From: an uncultured Oscillospiraceae bacterium
GTDB lineage: Bacteria > Bacillota > Clostridia > Oscillospirales > Oscillospiraceae
Direction of reading: 5' to 3'
Assembly (NCBI GenBank): GCA_910579965.1
Contig: CAJTWF010000005.1
Coordinates: 1-64,000 of the forward strand
DNA: 64,000 nucleotides
Below the pieces are notes generated by a model, which did no database searches, had not been told where the DNA came from, and saw nothing but the letters and a program-made list of their open reading frames with translations. The translations under genes were made by a program, and so were the position numbers. Within the stretch, counting starts at the first letter, position 1; the number at the start of each line of letters is the position of its first letter. Shown here piece by piece: positions 32,231-40,985 of the stretch.

Positions 32231-33220
32231 CTACCGTCCCTCCTTCTGCTCCCGGAGCTGCTGGCGAAACCGCTCCATCTGAACCATGTCCTCCTGAACC
32301 GTGCCCCCGGCGCTCCTCCGGCTGTCCCGCCGGCGCTCCGGGGCGGGGCGGTCCCCCGCCTCCACCTGGGCCAGGGTGTGGAGGCCCTTTCTGTGCCAGG
32401 AGTCCAGGATCTTGTTCATGTAGGGCCAGCGCAGCTCCTTGCACCGCAGCACGGTTCTGTCGTAGGCCCTGAGAATGACGTCGCTGTCAAAGCCCATCTC
32501 GCTCCAGGCGGCCAGATACTTCTCCTCCCCCGGGGAGGGCTTCCGGTCCTCCAGCCCCAGCAGGGCCATGAGCTGGGGGACCGCCTCCCGGGTCCGCTGG
32601 TACTTCTTGATATGGGCGGAGGCGCTCTTCTGGTCAAAGATCCCCTGGCGGGCCCAGAGGTAGCCCTCCTGCTCAATCTGGCGCAGGGTGGGCCGCCGCC
32701 CCGGGCCGTACCGGGCGGCGATCTTCTCCATGCAGAAGCCCACCAGGGAGAAGATCACGTCCGCCGGCAGACCCAGATGGTCATAGAGGCCCAGGAGGAT
32801 CTCCAGATCCGGGGTGGTGAGCTTCTTGCCCAGCTTGTCCTCCACCGCGCCGGTGAGGCCGGCAAACTCGCTCCCCTCCAGGGCCCTGGCCATGTCGGAC
32901 CGGGTGTACTCGGGCCGCCGGTCCTCCCGCCGGGCGGCGGGGGGATCCTCCGCAGCCGGGGGCGGCGGGCTCCCGCCGGCCGGCGCCATAATGAGGCCCA
33001 GGCCCGCCAGGGCGGCCAGGCCCCGGCGGAACCGGTCCTCCGGCCATCCCAGCTGGCGGAGCAGCTGATCGTTGTCAATGCAGCCGCGGCTGCGCAGCAC
33101 CGCGATGTAGAGCAGGGCCGCGTCGCCGTTGCCGCCGTCGATCAGGCGGCGGGCCGCCGGACCCGAGAGAACCACACTCTCCTCCTCCGGCAGATGCAGT
33201 ACATAGCCGCTGATGACCAC
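32231..33220 (-). CDS. dnaD: DnaD-domain primosome protein
   Basis: Protein of 329 residues with an N-terminal winged-helix part (about 25-80) and two DnaD/DnaB2-like C-terminal domains (about 115-190 and 210-285; the second includes FDSDVILRAYDRTVLRCKELRWPYMNKILDSW). Such proteins remodel DNA at the origin and recruit the helicase loader. A Pro/Ala-rich linker separates the domains. GTG start with AAGGAGGCG just upstream. First gene of the dnaD-dnaC-noc group. Confidence 0.85.
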   Translation of the reverse strand: MVISGYVLHLPEEESVVLSGPAARRLIDGGNGDAALLYIAVLRSRGCIDNDQLLRQLGWPEDRFRRGLAALAGLGLIMAPAGGSPPPPAAEDPPAARREDRRPEYTRSDMARALEGSEFAGLTGAVEDKLGKKLTTPDLEILLGLYDHLGLPADVIFSLVGFCMEKIAARYGPGRRPTLRQIEQEGYLWARQGIFDQKSASAHIKKYQRTREAVPQLMALLGLEDRKPSPGEEKYLAAWSEMGFDSDVILRAYDRTVLRCKELRWPYMNKILDSWHRKGLHTLAQVEAGDRPAPERRRDSRRSAGGTVQEDMVQMERFRQQLREQKEGR

Positions 33221-33247
33221 CGCCTCCTTTCCTTTTCTTCTGAGTGT

Positions 33248-33276
33248 ATTTTACACGATATTACCGAATTCGTAAA
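33248..33276 (-). promoter_or_regulatory. Promoter of the dnaD operon
   Basis: Minus strand: TTTACG (33271-33276), 17 bases, TAAAAT (33248-33253). Confidence 0.55.
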
Positions 33277-33379
33277 GAGGCAATCCCGTTTTTGGGGCAG
33301 CGCCCGTCTGCGGGACAGCCCCGGGGCCGCCGCGGAGAAGGTCGCCCGCCCGGAATCTTCTTAATTTCCTCTCCTCTCC

Positions 33380-33408
33380 TTGACCTTCCGCCAATTTCGC
33401 AGTATACT
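33380..33408 (+). promoter_or_regulatory. Promoter of xpaC-telA
   Basis: TTGACC (33380-33385), 17 bases and TATACT (33403-33408), with the start about 25 bases before the xpaC ATG. Confidence 0.8.
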
Positions 33409-33439
33409 CTAAAAGTACCAACAGCGAGGAGGGCTCCAC

Positions 33440-34150
33440 ATGCCAAATACCGTCAAAAAAGTCCGCAAATCCGCCGCTCCCTTCTACGGCGCGGCAGCCG
33501 CCTGGGTGGTCTACGCCCTGGCCTTTGACCTCTACCGATGGAACCATTTCGTCTTTGCCGCCCTGCTGTCCGCCGGGGTGTTCCTGCTGCTGCGGGGCGT
33601 GTGCAGGGACGAGGTGACGGAAATTCCAGTCCCTGATCCCCCCAGGGAGGAGGAGAAGCCCACCGGGAACGCGGAGCTGGATAAAATGATCTCCGACGGC
33701 AGGAAGGCCGTCAGCGAGATGAAGCGCCTGGACGACGCCATTGAGGACGAGAAGATCTCCGCCGACATCCGCCGCCTGGAGACCGTATGCCAGCAGATCT
33801 TCCAGCAGGTGAAGGCGGACCCCGCCAAGCTGCCCCAGATCCGCCGCTTCATGGACTACTACCTGCCCACCACCCTGAAGCTCCTCAACGCCTACGACCG
33901 CATGGACGCCACCGGCGTGGCCGGGGAGAACATCACCGGCACCAAGGAGCGGGTGGAGAGCATCATGGGCACTATTGTCTCCGCCTTTGAGAAGCAGCTG
34001 GACAGCCTCTTCGGCGCGGACGCCATGGATATCTCCACGGACATCTCCGTGCTGGAGACTATGCTGGCCCGGGAGGGACTGGCCGGAGAACACATGGAAG
34101 CCCAGTCCACGAAGGACGCCGGCGGCTCGGACATCAGGCTGGAGCTGTAG
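33440..34150 (+). CDS. xpaC: XpaC-like 5-bromo-4-chloroindolyl phosphate hydrolysis family protein
   Basis: Protein of 236 residues with two N-terminal membrane helices (about 14-33 and 36-55) and a cytoplasmic helical domain (about 75-205, SADIRRLETVCQQIFQQV, YYLPTTLKLLNAYDRM). This family is usually paired with TelA, as here. Its biochemical role is unknown; the name comes from a colony assay in Bacillus. GAGGAGG precedes the ATG. Confidence 0.8.
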   Translation: MPNTVKKVRKSAAPFYGAAAAWVVYALAFDLYRWNHFVFAALLSAGVFLLLRGVCRDEVTEIPVPDPPREEEKPTGNAELDKMISDGRKAVSEMKRLDDAIEDEKISADIRRLETVCQQIFQQVKADPAKLPQIRRFMDYYLPTTLKLLNAYDRMDATGVAGENITGTKERVESIMGTIVSAFEKQLDSLFGADAMDISTDISVLETMLAREGLAGEHMEAQSTKDAGGSDIRLEL

Positions 34151-34191
34151 AGAGACGCGCTCACTGACAAATACAGAAGGAGGACCAAAAA

Positions 34192-35364
34192 ATGACTGAC
34201 ATGGAGGGCATGATGCCCCAGCTGACTCTGAACGCCGACGCGGCCAAGGTGGAGACCCCCACCCTCACCCTGGGCGCTGAGCCCGCCGCCCCCGCCCTGG
34301 AGCCGGAGAAGCCCAAGGCCGAGCCGGTGGTGATCGACGACAGTATGCTCACCGAGGCGGAGAAGAAGGTGGTGGACGACTTCTCCAAAAAGATCGACCT
34401 GAACGACTCCCAGCTGATCCTGCAATACGGCGTGGCCGCCCAGAAGGGCGTGGCCACCTTCTCCGAGAGCGCCCTGAGCAGCGTGCGCACCAAGGATCTG
34501 GGGGAGGTGGGCGACACCCTCTCCAGTCTGGTGGTGGAGCTGAAGAGCTTCGGCCAGGAGGAGGAGGAAAAGGGCCTGTTCGGCTTCTTTAAAAAGGCCG
34601 GGAACAAGATGGAGGCCATGAAGGCCCAGTACGGCAAGGCCGAGGCCAATGTGGAGAAGATCGCCCGGGAGCTGGAGCAGCACCAGGTGGTGCTCATGAA
34701 GGACATCGCCATGTTCGATCAGATGTATGAGCTGAACCTGAAGTACTACAAGGAGCTGACCATGTATATCATCGCCGGCAAGAAGCGGCTGGCGGAGGTC
34801 CGCTCCGGCCAGCTGGAGGAGCTGCGCAAAAAGGCGGAGGCCTCCGGCCGGCAGGAGGACGCCCAGGCCTACAACGATCTGACCCAGATGTGCGACCGGT
34901 TTGACAAGAAGCTCCACGACCTGGAGCTGACCCGCATGGTGTCCATCCAGATGGGGCCCCAGACCAGGATGCTTCAGAATAACGACACCCTGATGGTGGA
35001 GAAGATCCAGTCCTCCCTGGTCAACACCATCCCCCTGTGGAAGAGCCAGATGGTGCTGGCCCTGGGCCTGGAGAACAGCCGCAAGGCCACCGCCGCACAG
35101 ACCGCCGTGACCAACGCCACCAACGAGCTGCTCAAGAAGAACGCGGACATGCTCAAGATGGGCACCATCGCCACCGCCAAGGAGGCCGAGCGGGCCATCA
35201 TCGACATCGAGACCCTCCAGCACACCAACCAGCAGCTCATCTCCACCCTGGACGAGGTGATCCAGATCCAGCGGGACGGCGCCCAGAAGCGCCGGGAGGC
35301 CGAGGTGGAGCTGGGCCGCATTGAGGGCGAGCTGAAGCAGAAGCTCATGGAGCTGCGGGGATAA
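34192..35364 (+). CDS. telA: TelA family toxic anion resistance protein
   Basis: Cytoplasmic helical protein of 390 residues: an Ala/Pro-rich N-terminal tail (about 10-45), a short amphipathic stretch FGFFKKAG near 125 and a long coiled-coil TelA domain with the typical IPLWKSQMVLALGLENSRKA near 275-295. TelA proteins were named for tellurite resistance and act with XpaC in envelope or anion stress; the molecular activity is unknown. AGGAGG precedes the ATG; 41 bases after xpaC. Confidence 0.9.
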   Translation: MTDMEGMMPQLTLNADAAKVETPTLTLGAEPAAPALEPEKPKAEPVVIDDSMLTEAEKKVVDDFSKKIDLNDSQLILQYGVAAQKGVATFSESALSSVRTKDLGEVGDTLSSLVVELKSFGQEEEEKGLFGFFKKAGNKMEAMKAQYGKAEANVEKIARELEQHQVVLMKDIAMFDQMYELNLKYYKELTMYIIAGKKRLAEVRSGQLEELRKKAEASGRQEDAQAYNDLTQMCDRFDKKLHDLELTRMVSIQMGPQTRMLQNNDTLMVEKIQSSLVNTIPLWKSQMVLALGLENSRKATAAQTAVTNATNELLKKNADMLKMGTIATAKEAERAIIDIETLQHTNQQLISTLDEVIQIQRDGAQKRREAEVELGRIEGELKQKLMELRG

Positions 35365-35400
35365 TCTGCCGTCAGAGCTGTCTAAAAAGTGTTTCTTTTG

Positions 35401-35430
35401 CTTCTTTTCTTGATTCATAAAGAAAAGAAG
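35401..35430. repeat. A/T-rich palindromic repeat, single copy
   Basis: CTTCTTTTCTT / AAAGAAAAGAAG arms around GATTCAT. It lies between telA and the TPM gene, so any telA transcript reading through would carry the hairpin. Confidence 0.6.
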
Positions 35431-35447
35431 ATAGGAGTTGTAATCAT

Positions 35448-36494
35448 ATGAAGCTATTGAAAAACAAAGCATTCGCTGCCCTTGTCCTCATCGCGGCCAT
35501 CGCCCTGTCCTCCCTCTACGGCCTCTCCAAGCGGCCCCAGGTGGAGGTGCCGGAGGGCGGCGCGGCCCTGGACGACAGCCTGAGCACCGCCTACCTCAGC
35601 GCCTATCTGGTGGACGAGGCCGGCGTGCTCTCCGCCAGCACGGAGAAGAGCGTACTGCTCTACAACGCCAACTGGGATAAACTCAACCGGGGCATACTGG
35701 CCGTGGTCACCACCCGGGGGACCGCCTCCCTGGGCGGCATCGAGGAGGCCGCCTGGACCTGGGCGGAGGATCTGCTGCTGGGGGAGAACGACGCGATCCT
35801 GCTCATCGACGCCGGCGCGGAGGACTACCGGCTGGTGGCCAGCGGCACGTTCTATGACCTGCTGGCCGCCCAGTCCGCCAGCTTTGTGGACGCCTGCATG
35901 GCCGGTTACGTCCAGCAGAGGGACTACGACGGCGGCGTTCTGAACCTGATGGGCCAGCTCCATCTGCTCCAGGGGTCCGGCGCCCACTCCTCCGGCGGCG
36001 GCGCGTTCGGAATCATCGCCGCGCTGATCCCCATTTTCGTGCTGCTGATCTTTCTGATCGTGGTGTTCACCATGCTGGACAGCCTGCGCTACAGCGGCTG
36101 GTACGGCCGCTACGGCGGCATGCCGGTCCCGCCGGTGGTCTACCGGCCCATTCTCTGGTGGCACCGGCCCGGCAGCAGCTGGTACCGGCGGCGCTGCGCG
36201 CCCCCGCCTCCGCACCACAGGGGTCCCGGTCCCCGCCCGCCCATGGGCGGCGGCCCCAGAGGACCCAGGCCCCCCATGGGGGGAGGCCCCCGTCCGCCCA
36301 GACCGCCCATGGGCGGAGGCTTCACCCCGCCCCGCAGCGGCAGCTTCGGCGGCGGCAGCCGGGGCGGCGGATTCGGCGGCCCCAGAAGCGGCAGCTTTGG
36401 GGGAGGAAGCCGGGGCGGCGGCTTTGGCGGCGGGTCCCGGGGCGGCAGCTTCGGCGGCGGCGGCCGGGGCGGCGGATTCGGCGGCAGACGGTAG
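35448..36494 (+). CDS. TPM-domain membrane protein with Gly/Arg/Ser-rich tail
   Basis: Protein of 348 residues: an N-terminal membrane helix, an extracytoplasmic TPM-like domain (about 48-170, LVDEAGVLS... with DAILLIDAGAEDYRLVASG), a second helix (about 190-212), then a cytoplasmic low-complexity tail. The tail has Pro/Gly-rich MGGG repeats and, at the end, repeated GGGSRGGGFGG units resembling RGG boxes. TPM proteins such as YgcG are often linked to TelA/TerD-type stress genes. GATAGGAG lies upstream of the ATG. The tail is likely disordered. Confidence 0.75.
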   Translation: MKLLKNKAFAALVLIAAIALSSLYGLSKRPQVEVPEGGAALDDSLSTAYLSAYLVDEAGVLSASTEKSVLLYNANWDKLNRGILAVVTTRGTASLGGIEEAAWTWAEDLLLGENDAILLIDAGAEDYRLVASGTFYDLLAAQSASFVDACMAGYVQQRDYDGGVLNLMGQLHLLQGSGAHSSGGGAFGIIAALIPIFVLLIFLIVVFTMLDSLRYSGWYGRYGGMPVPPVVYRPILWWHRPGSSWYRRRCAPPPPHHRGPGPRPPMGGGPRGPRPPMGGGPRPPRPPMGGGFTPPRSGSFGGGSRGGGFGGPRSGSFGGGSRGGGFGGGSRGGSFGGGGRGGGFGGRR

Positions 36495-36589
36495 ACGGTT
36501 TTCGCCGCGATTGACGCTATTTTAGGAAACATCCTTTTTTACAAAAGAGAATCAAAAAGTAATAAGCCGGGCGTTGAAAGTAAATGCTT

Positions 36590-37090
36590 TCAACGCCCGG
36601 CTATGTTCTCGATGAAAACGGTCCTGACCCTGGCCTCCCTGGAGGGACAGACCGTGACCACATATCCGGGCAGAAACCCCTCCAGAGGCCGGCACAGGGG
36701 GTCCGGCTCCGGTCCTCCCCCCACCAGGGCCCCGATCCCCAGGCCCCGCCGCTTGACCGTGGCCTCCCGGGCCGTCCACAGGCGGAAAAACGCCTCGTCC
36801 TCCAGGTCCCCCGCCAGCCGCCGGGGGGCCGGGCGCAGCAGCTCCACGTCCACCCCCACCGGCAGCCGGTCCAGAGCGCAGACCGCCCCGCCCCGGCTGT
36901 GGCTGATGTTGAAGCAGAGGTCCGGACAGGCCGGGAAGTAGGGTCTCCCCCCCGGCTCCCGGGCGATCTCCGGCATCTGCGGCAGTCCCAGCTCCCGCTC
37001 CAGGGCCAGGGCCAGCAGCTCCCAGGCCAGCGTCCGCTCCGTGCCGGGCGCCCCTATCGCGCCGTAGACAGTCAGCTCCTCCATGGTCAT
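36590..37090 (-). CDS. 4'-phosphopantetheinyl transferase family protein
   Basis: Protein of 166 residues with the transferase signature: NISHSRGG near 62, GVDVELLRP near 78 with the metal-binding Asp/Glu, and FFRLWTAREATVKRRG near 102. It moves 4'-phosphopantetheine from CoA to a Ser of a carrier protein. At this length it is a short Sfp-type enzyme; no polyketide or peptide synthetase is in the window, so the partner may be the fatty-acid ACP. GGAGGAGCGG precedes the ATG. Confidence 0.8.
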   Translation of the reverse strand: MTMEELTVYGAIGAPGTERTLAWELLALALERELGLPQMPEIAREPGGRPYFPACPDLCFNISHSRGGAVCALDRLPVGVDVELLRPAPRRLAGDLEDEAFFRLWTAREATVKRRGLGIGALVGGGPEPDPLCRPLEGFLPGYVVTVCPSREARVRTVFIENIAGR

Positions 37091-37128
37091 GGCCGCTCCT
37101 CCCCCAGGGACAGTTTATTTTGGGTGCA

Positions 37129-37330
37129 AAAGTACCCCGCAGAAGCCGTGTGAGCCCTGTTATAACCTGCACATCACTGGCAGGTGGGTCGCCTGCATCG
37201 TCCTTCACTGCTTCCAACTTCCAACCGCAGGTGGCAGCCGGGAGGCCTGCAAACCAGACGATGAGCCAGCATCCCGAATAACAAAATGTGGGTTAAAAAA
37301 AGACTCATCACGCACCCCGCAGGGTACTTT
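37129..37330 (-). ncRNA. Candidate structured RNA, possibly 6S-like
   Basis: The ends pair: GGGTACTTT (37322-37330) with AAAGTACCC (37129-37137). Moving inward, CTCATCACG pairs with CGTGTGAG, GGG with CCC, ATAACA with TGTTAT, and GACGATG with CATCGTC, giving a long rod with internal loops of about 200 bases. No reading frame fits. On the minus strand GATAAT (37333-37338) lies just before the predicted 5' end. A closing stem, a central bubble and a length near 200 are 6S RNA features, but I could not match conserved 6S bases, so the family is uncertain. Confidence 0.45.
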
Positions 37331-37385
37331 CTATTATCGTATGCCGCTGCCGGCCCCGCCGTGCGGAGCCGGGGAGGGAATTTCT

Positions 37386-37673
37386 CTACTCCTCCTCGTC
37401 CTCAAAGAGCTCCGCCATGAACAGCTCGTAGACCTCCGTCAGCTCCTCCTCGCTGTCCAGGGTGGAGAGCAGCTCCTCCCCGTTCTCCTGGACGGACTTG
37501 AGGATCACCAGCCCGTAGTCGTCGCTCTCCTCGTCCACATCCTCCAGCACCGCGGGGAAAAAGGCCATGTAGGTGATCCCCTTGTGCTCCAGCACGTCCA
37601 CCAGCTCCAGCTCTATGTCGTTGCCGTCCTCGTCCGTCACGGTGATGAACTCCGGGCCGTACTCCTCGCTCAC
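37386..37673 (-). CDS. DUF1292 (YrzB-like) small acidic protein
   Basis: Protein of 95 residues, very acidic, with the DUF1292 pattern FITVTDEDGNDIELELVDVL and a C-terminal EEELTEVYELFMAEL segment. Start is GTG with GGAGGG upstream; the reading frame is open further but the upstream part is AT-rich and not coding in character. In many Firmicutes yrzB follows yrrK in the yrzL operon; here it is separate. Function unknown. Confidence 0.75.
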   Translation of the reverse strand: MSEEYGPEFITVTDEDGNDIELELVDVLEHKGITYMAFFPAVLEDVDEESDDYGLVILKSVQENGEELLSTLDSEEELTEVYELFMAELFEDEEE

Positions 37674-38008
37674 AGCCAATCCCTCCTCGGCGCGTCCTCT
37701 TTGGGACGCTTTTTTTCGGTAGCTATAGTGTAACCGTTTTTCACGGAAATTGCAAGAGGCTTTCCATGTGATATTTAGACAATTTCTGCACTCGGTTTTT
37801 GTATTTAATGAATAATTTTGGCTTTCTATGCAGAATCTCAAAGAATTTCGCGTTTTTTTCCATCTTTTCAAGGTTGACAAGCCGTGATATACTATAAAAT
37901 GGCATGGTGGATATACTTTCCAGTGAAGCTTTCCCCTGCCCCGCCGCCCCGGCGGCAAGGGCCTCGCAGACAGGCCCCATTACTCGCAAGAAGGAGGTAC
38001 GTCCATCC
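37674..38008. other. AT-rich divergent intergenic region
   Basis: Between the DUF1292 gene (minus) and the PBP gene (plus). A hairpin GCGTCC / GGACGC followed by TTTTTTT on the plus strand sits at about 37694-37717. TTGACA at 37874-37879 followed by TATAAAAT near 37893-37900 is a possible PBP promoter, although the spacing (about 13-15 bases) is short. The rest is AT-rich and contains nothing else I recognise. Confidence 0.5.
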
Positions 38009-40714
38009 ATGGATCGTGCATATAGCGGTCCGCCCGAAGGCCCCCAGAGCGGCAGAACGGGCGCTCCCCGCAGGAAGAAAAAGAAGAAGTTCTCCATCGG
38101 ACGCCTGATCGGCAGGATCTTCCTGGTCCTGTTCACCCTGTGCGTCATCGGCGTGCTGACGGCGGCCATCTTCGCCAAGATCTTCATGACCTACATTGAT
38201 ACCACCCTCATCCCCTCCCTGGGGGAGATCTCCTACGAGGAGATGACCATGTCCCTGGCCTCCACCATCTACGCCACGGACAAAAACGGCAACCAGGTGG
38301 TCCTCCAGACCCTCTTTGACAACACGGAGGAATCCGGCGGCGGCAACCGGGAGCTCATCGAGTACAAGGACCTCCCGGACCACCTCATCAAGGCCCTGGT
38401 GGCCATTGAGGACCACCGCTTCTGGGAGCACAAGGGCGTGGACTGGTGGGGCACCGCCGGCGCCATCAAGTCCACCCTCACCGGCGGCAGCACCCGGGGC
38501 GGCTCCACCATCACCCAGCAGCTGTTGCGCAACATTACCGATGACACGGAGGTGACCGTCAAACGGAAGTTCCGGGAGATCTTCCGGGCCCTGGAGTTTG
38601 AGAAGACCACCAGCAAGCAGGATATCATCACCATGTATCTCAACCGGGTCTTCTTTGGAAGCGGCTACTACGGCATTCAGACCGCCGCCAAGGGCTACTT
38701 CGGCAAGGACGTATCTGAGCTGGATCTGGCGGAGAGCGCCGCCATCATCGGCATCACCAACAACCCCTCCCTCTACGATCCCTTCCGCAAGGCCGAGTTC
38801 AAGCAGGATGACGGCACCATCAAGACCCCCCGGGACTTCAACAAGCAGCGCCAGGAGACCATTCTGGACCGGATGCTGGAGCTGGGGATCATCGACGAGG
38901 CCACCTGCAAGGCCGCCAAGGCGGAGAAGCTCCTCTTTACGGACACGGACGAGTACAAGGCCATCCACGGCCTGGAGCCGGAGGTGGAGGAGGATCCGGA
39001 CGAGGAGGCCGCAGACGGCAAATTCAACTCCTGGTTTGTGGACCAGGTCATTGAAGAGGCCATTGACCTGATTTCCGAGGCCCGGGGCGTCAGCCGCAAG
39101 GAGGCCACCACCCTCCTCTACCGGGCCGGCTACCACATCTACACCACCGTGGATCTGGACATGCAGGAGATCGTGGACAGCGTGTACCTGGACGCGTCCA
39201 ACTTTGACTACCCCTCCAAGAAGGGCACCCCCCTGGCCTCCGCCATCACCGTGGTGGACCCCTACACCGGGGACGTAAAGGCCGTGGCCGGCGGCGTGGG
39301 GCCCAAGACCGCCAACCGGGAGCTGAGCCTGGCCACCTCCCGCCGGGCCGTCGGCAGCGCCATCAAGCCTGTGAGCGTCTACGCCCCGGCCATTGAATAC
39401 GATGTGGTGGGCCCGGGCAGCATCATCGACGACTACCCGGTCCGCGTCAACGACAGCGGCACCGGCGGCTACCCCCGCAACTCCAACGGCCGCTACCAGG
39501 GCCCAAAAACTGTGGCCTACAGTGTGCAGTGGTCCCTCAACACCGTCTCCTCCCGGGTCCTGGATAAGCTGGGCTACAGCCGCTCCTTTGACTTCATGGA
39601 GCAGAACCTGGGCTTTGACCTGGACCCCCGGGACATCGCCATGGGCCCCCTGGCCATGGGCGGCCTGACCTACGGCGTGACCACGGAGGAGATGGCCGCC
39701 GCCTTCGGCGCCTTTGCCAACGAGGGCATCTACAACCGGCCCCGCACCGTCACCCGCATTGAGAACAATGACCACACGGAGGTGGTGGTGGACAACGCCG
39801 TCCAGTCCCGGGCCGCCATGAAGGAGAGCACGGCCTACCTCATCAACAAGATGCTCAAGAGCGTGGTCAGCGGCGGCACCGGCACCTCCGCCCGCTTTGA
39901 CGGCATGACCATTGCCGGCAAGACCGGCACCACCTCCGACAACTTTGACCGCTACTTTGTGGGCTACACCCCCTACTACTCCGCCGCCGTCTGGATCGGC
40001 TACCGGGACGGCAACGAGAAGATCAACGCCAAAGGGAACCCGGCGGCCGTGATCTGGAAGCTGGTGATGGAGCAGATCCACCAGGGCCTGGAGAACAAGG
40101 ACTTCCCGGAGAACCCCGGCGGCATCATCACCACCCAGCTCTGCGCCGACTGCGGGCTGAAGGCCGGGGCCCTGTGCTCCTCCGACTACCGGGGCAGCCG
40201 GGTCATCAACGCGGAGATGACCCCCGGCGCCGTGCCCACGGAGACCTGCTCCTGCCACGTGGAGGTCCAGGTCTGCACCATCCCGGAGACCGAGGAGGTC
40301 CATCTGGCCGGAGCCTACTGCCCGGAGGACACCGTGACCACCCGGGTGATGCTCTCCGGCCGGGAGCACCTGATGCTGGGGGAGAGCAGCCCCATTCTGG
40401 CCGAGGACAGCTCCGCCCACCGGACCTATCTGGCCATGCTGGGGGACTGCCCCGTCCACGATGAGAACTACGTGCCCGAGCCCACGCCCCCGGAGGAGGA
40501 GCCCGTGCCGGGAGATCCCGACTACCAGTGGCCCAGCGCCCCCTGGACCCCGGAGCCCACCCCGGATCCCGGCGGCGTCACGCCCCCCGGTACAGCCGGT
40601 CCCGGCGAGGGGGACCCGCCCCCGCCCCAGGAGCCGGATCCGGACACGATTCCGGACCCCGGAGCCAACGGGCCTTCGGAGCCCCAGCCCCCCAGCGACA
40701 CCCCGCCCTTCTGA
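38009..40714 (+). CDS. Class A penicillin-binding protein (bifunctional transglycosylase/transpeptidase)
   Basis: Protein of 901 residues: a short Lys-rich cytoplasmic tail, one membrane helix (about 33-56), the GT51 domain with catalytic Glu in EDHRFWEHKG (E134) and GGSTITQQLLRN, and the transpeptidase with S450-x-x-K453 (SAIK), SLN and K638-TG (KTGTT). The last ~130 residues are a Pro/Glu/Asp-rich extracellular tail preceded by a Cys-bearing segment (CADCGLKAGALCSS). It polymerises and cross-links peptidoglycan. AAGGAGG lies 11 bases before the ATG. Confidence 0.93.
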   Translation: MDRAYSGPPEGPQSGRTGAPRRKKKKKFSIGRLIGRIFLVLFTLCVIGVLTAAIFAKIFMTYIDTTLIPSLGEISYEEMTMSLASTIYATDKNGNQVVLQTLFDNTEESGGGNRELIEYKDLPDHLIKALVAIEDHRFWEHKGVDWWGTAGAIKSTLTGGSTRGGSTITQQLLRNITDDTEVTVKRKFREIFRALEFEKTTSKQDIITMYLNRVFFGSGYYGIQTAAKGYFGKDVSELDLAESAAIIGITNNPSLYDPFRKAEFKQDDGTIKTPRDFNKQRQETILDRMLELGIIDEATCKAAKAEKLLFTDTDEYKAIHGLEPEVEEDPDEEAADGKFNSWFVDQVIEEAIDLISEARGVSRKEATTLLYRAGYHIYTTVDLDMQEIVDSVYLDASNFDYPSKKGTPLASAITVVDPYTGDVKAVAGGVGPKTANRELSLATSRRAVGSAIKPVSVYAPAIEYDVVGPGSIIDDYPVRVNDSGTGGYPRNSNGRYQGPKTVAYSVQWSLNTVSSRVLDKLGYSRSFDFMEQNLGFDLDPRDIAMGPLAMGGLTYGVTTEEMAAAFGAFANEGIYNRPRTVTRIENNDHTEVVVDNAVQSRAAMKESTAYLINKMLKSVVSGGTGTSARFDGMTIAGKTGTTSDNFDRYFVGYTPYYSAAVWIGYRDGNEKINAKGNPAAVIWKLVMEQIHQGLENKDFPENPGGIITTQLCADCGLKAGALCSSDYRGSRVINAEMTPGAVPTETCSCHVEVQVCTIPETEEVHLAGAYCPEDTVTTRVMLSGREHLMLGESSPILAEDSSAHRTYLAMLGDCPVHDENYVPEPTPPEEEPVPGDPDYQWPSAPWTPEPTPDPGGVTPPGTAGPGEGDPPPPQEPDPDTIPDPGANGPSEPQPPSDTPPF

Positions 40715-40719
40715 TCCCA

Positions 40720-40756
40720 CCGCCGCCCCCGGATCTCCGGAGGCGGCGGCTTTTTT
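40720..40756 (+). terminator. PBP gene terminator
   Basis: Stem CGCCGCCCCCGG / CCGGAGGCGGCG with a short loop and TTTTTT (40751-40756). Confidence 0.88.
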
Positions 40757-40985
40757 CCACAGACCGAGTGATTTTTGTGGAAAACCGCCCTCTTCCCCTT
40801 GAATGTCCGGCAAAATTTTGGTACAATATATCCGATTTGATCCACGATGAGACACACATCGCCCTCACCGTGTGGAAATCCTGGAATACTGGCGTGCCCA
40901 GCGTTCTTTGGGTCCCCTCCCCCGGAGAGGAGGAGGGACCGCCAACCGGCCTCTCATGGCCAGGATCGAGAAGGAGGAAAAGGAT

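Noticed and set aside
30278..33364. A 1028-codon plus-strand open frame over noc, dnaC and dnaD
   Set aside because: Three convincing genes occupy the other strand; the long frame is Leu/Pro/His-rich shadow sequence without motifs.
37892..40855. A 987-codon open frame antisense to the class A PBP
   Set aside because: Shadow of the PBP gene, Gly/Val/His-rich, no start signal and no domain.
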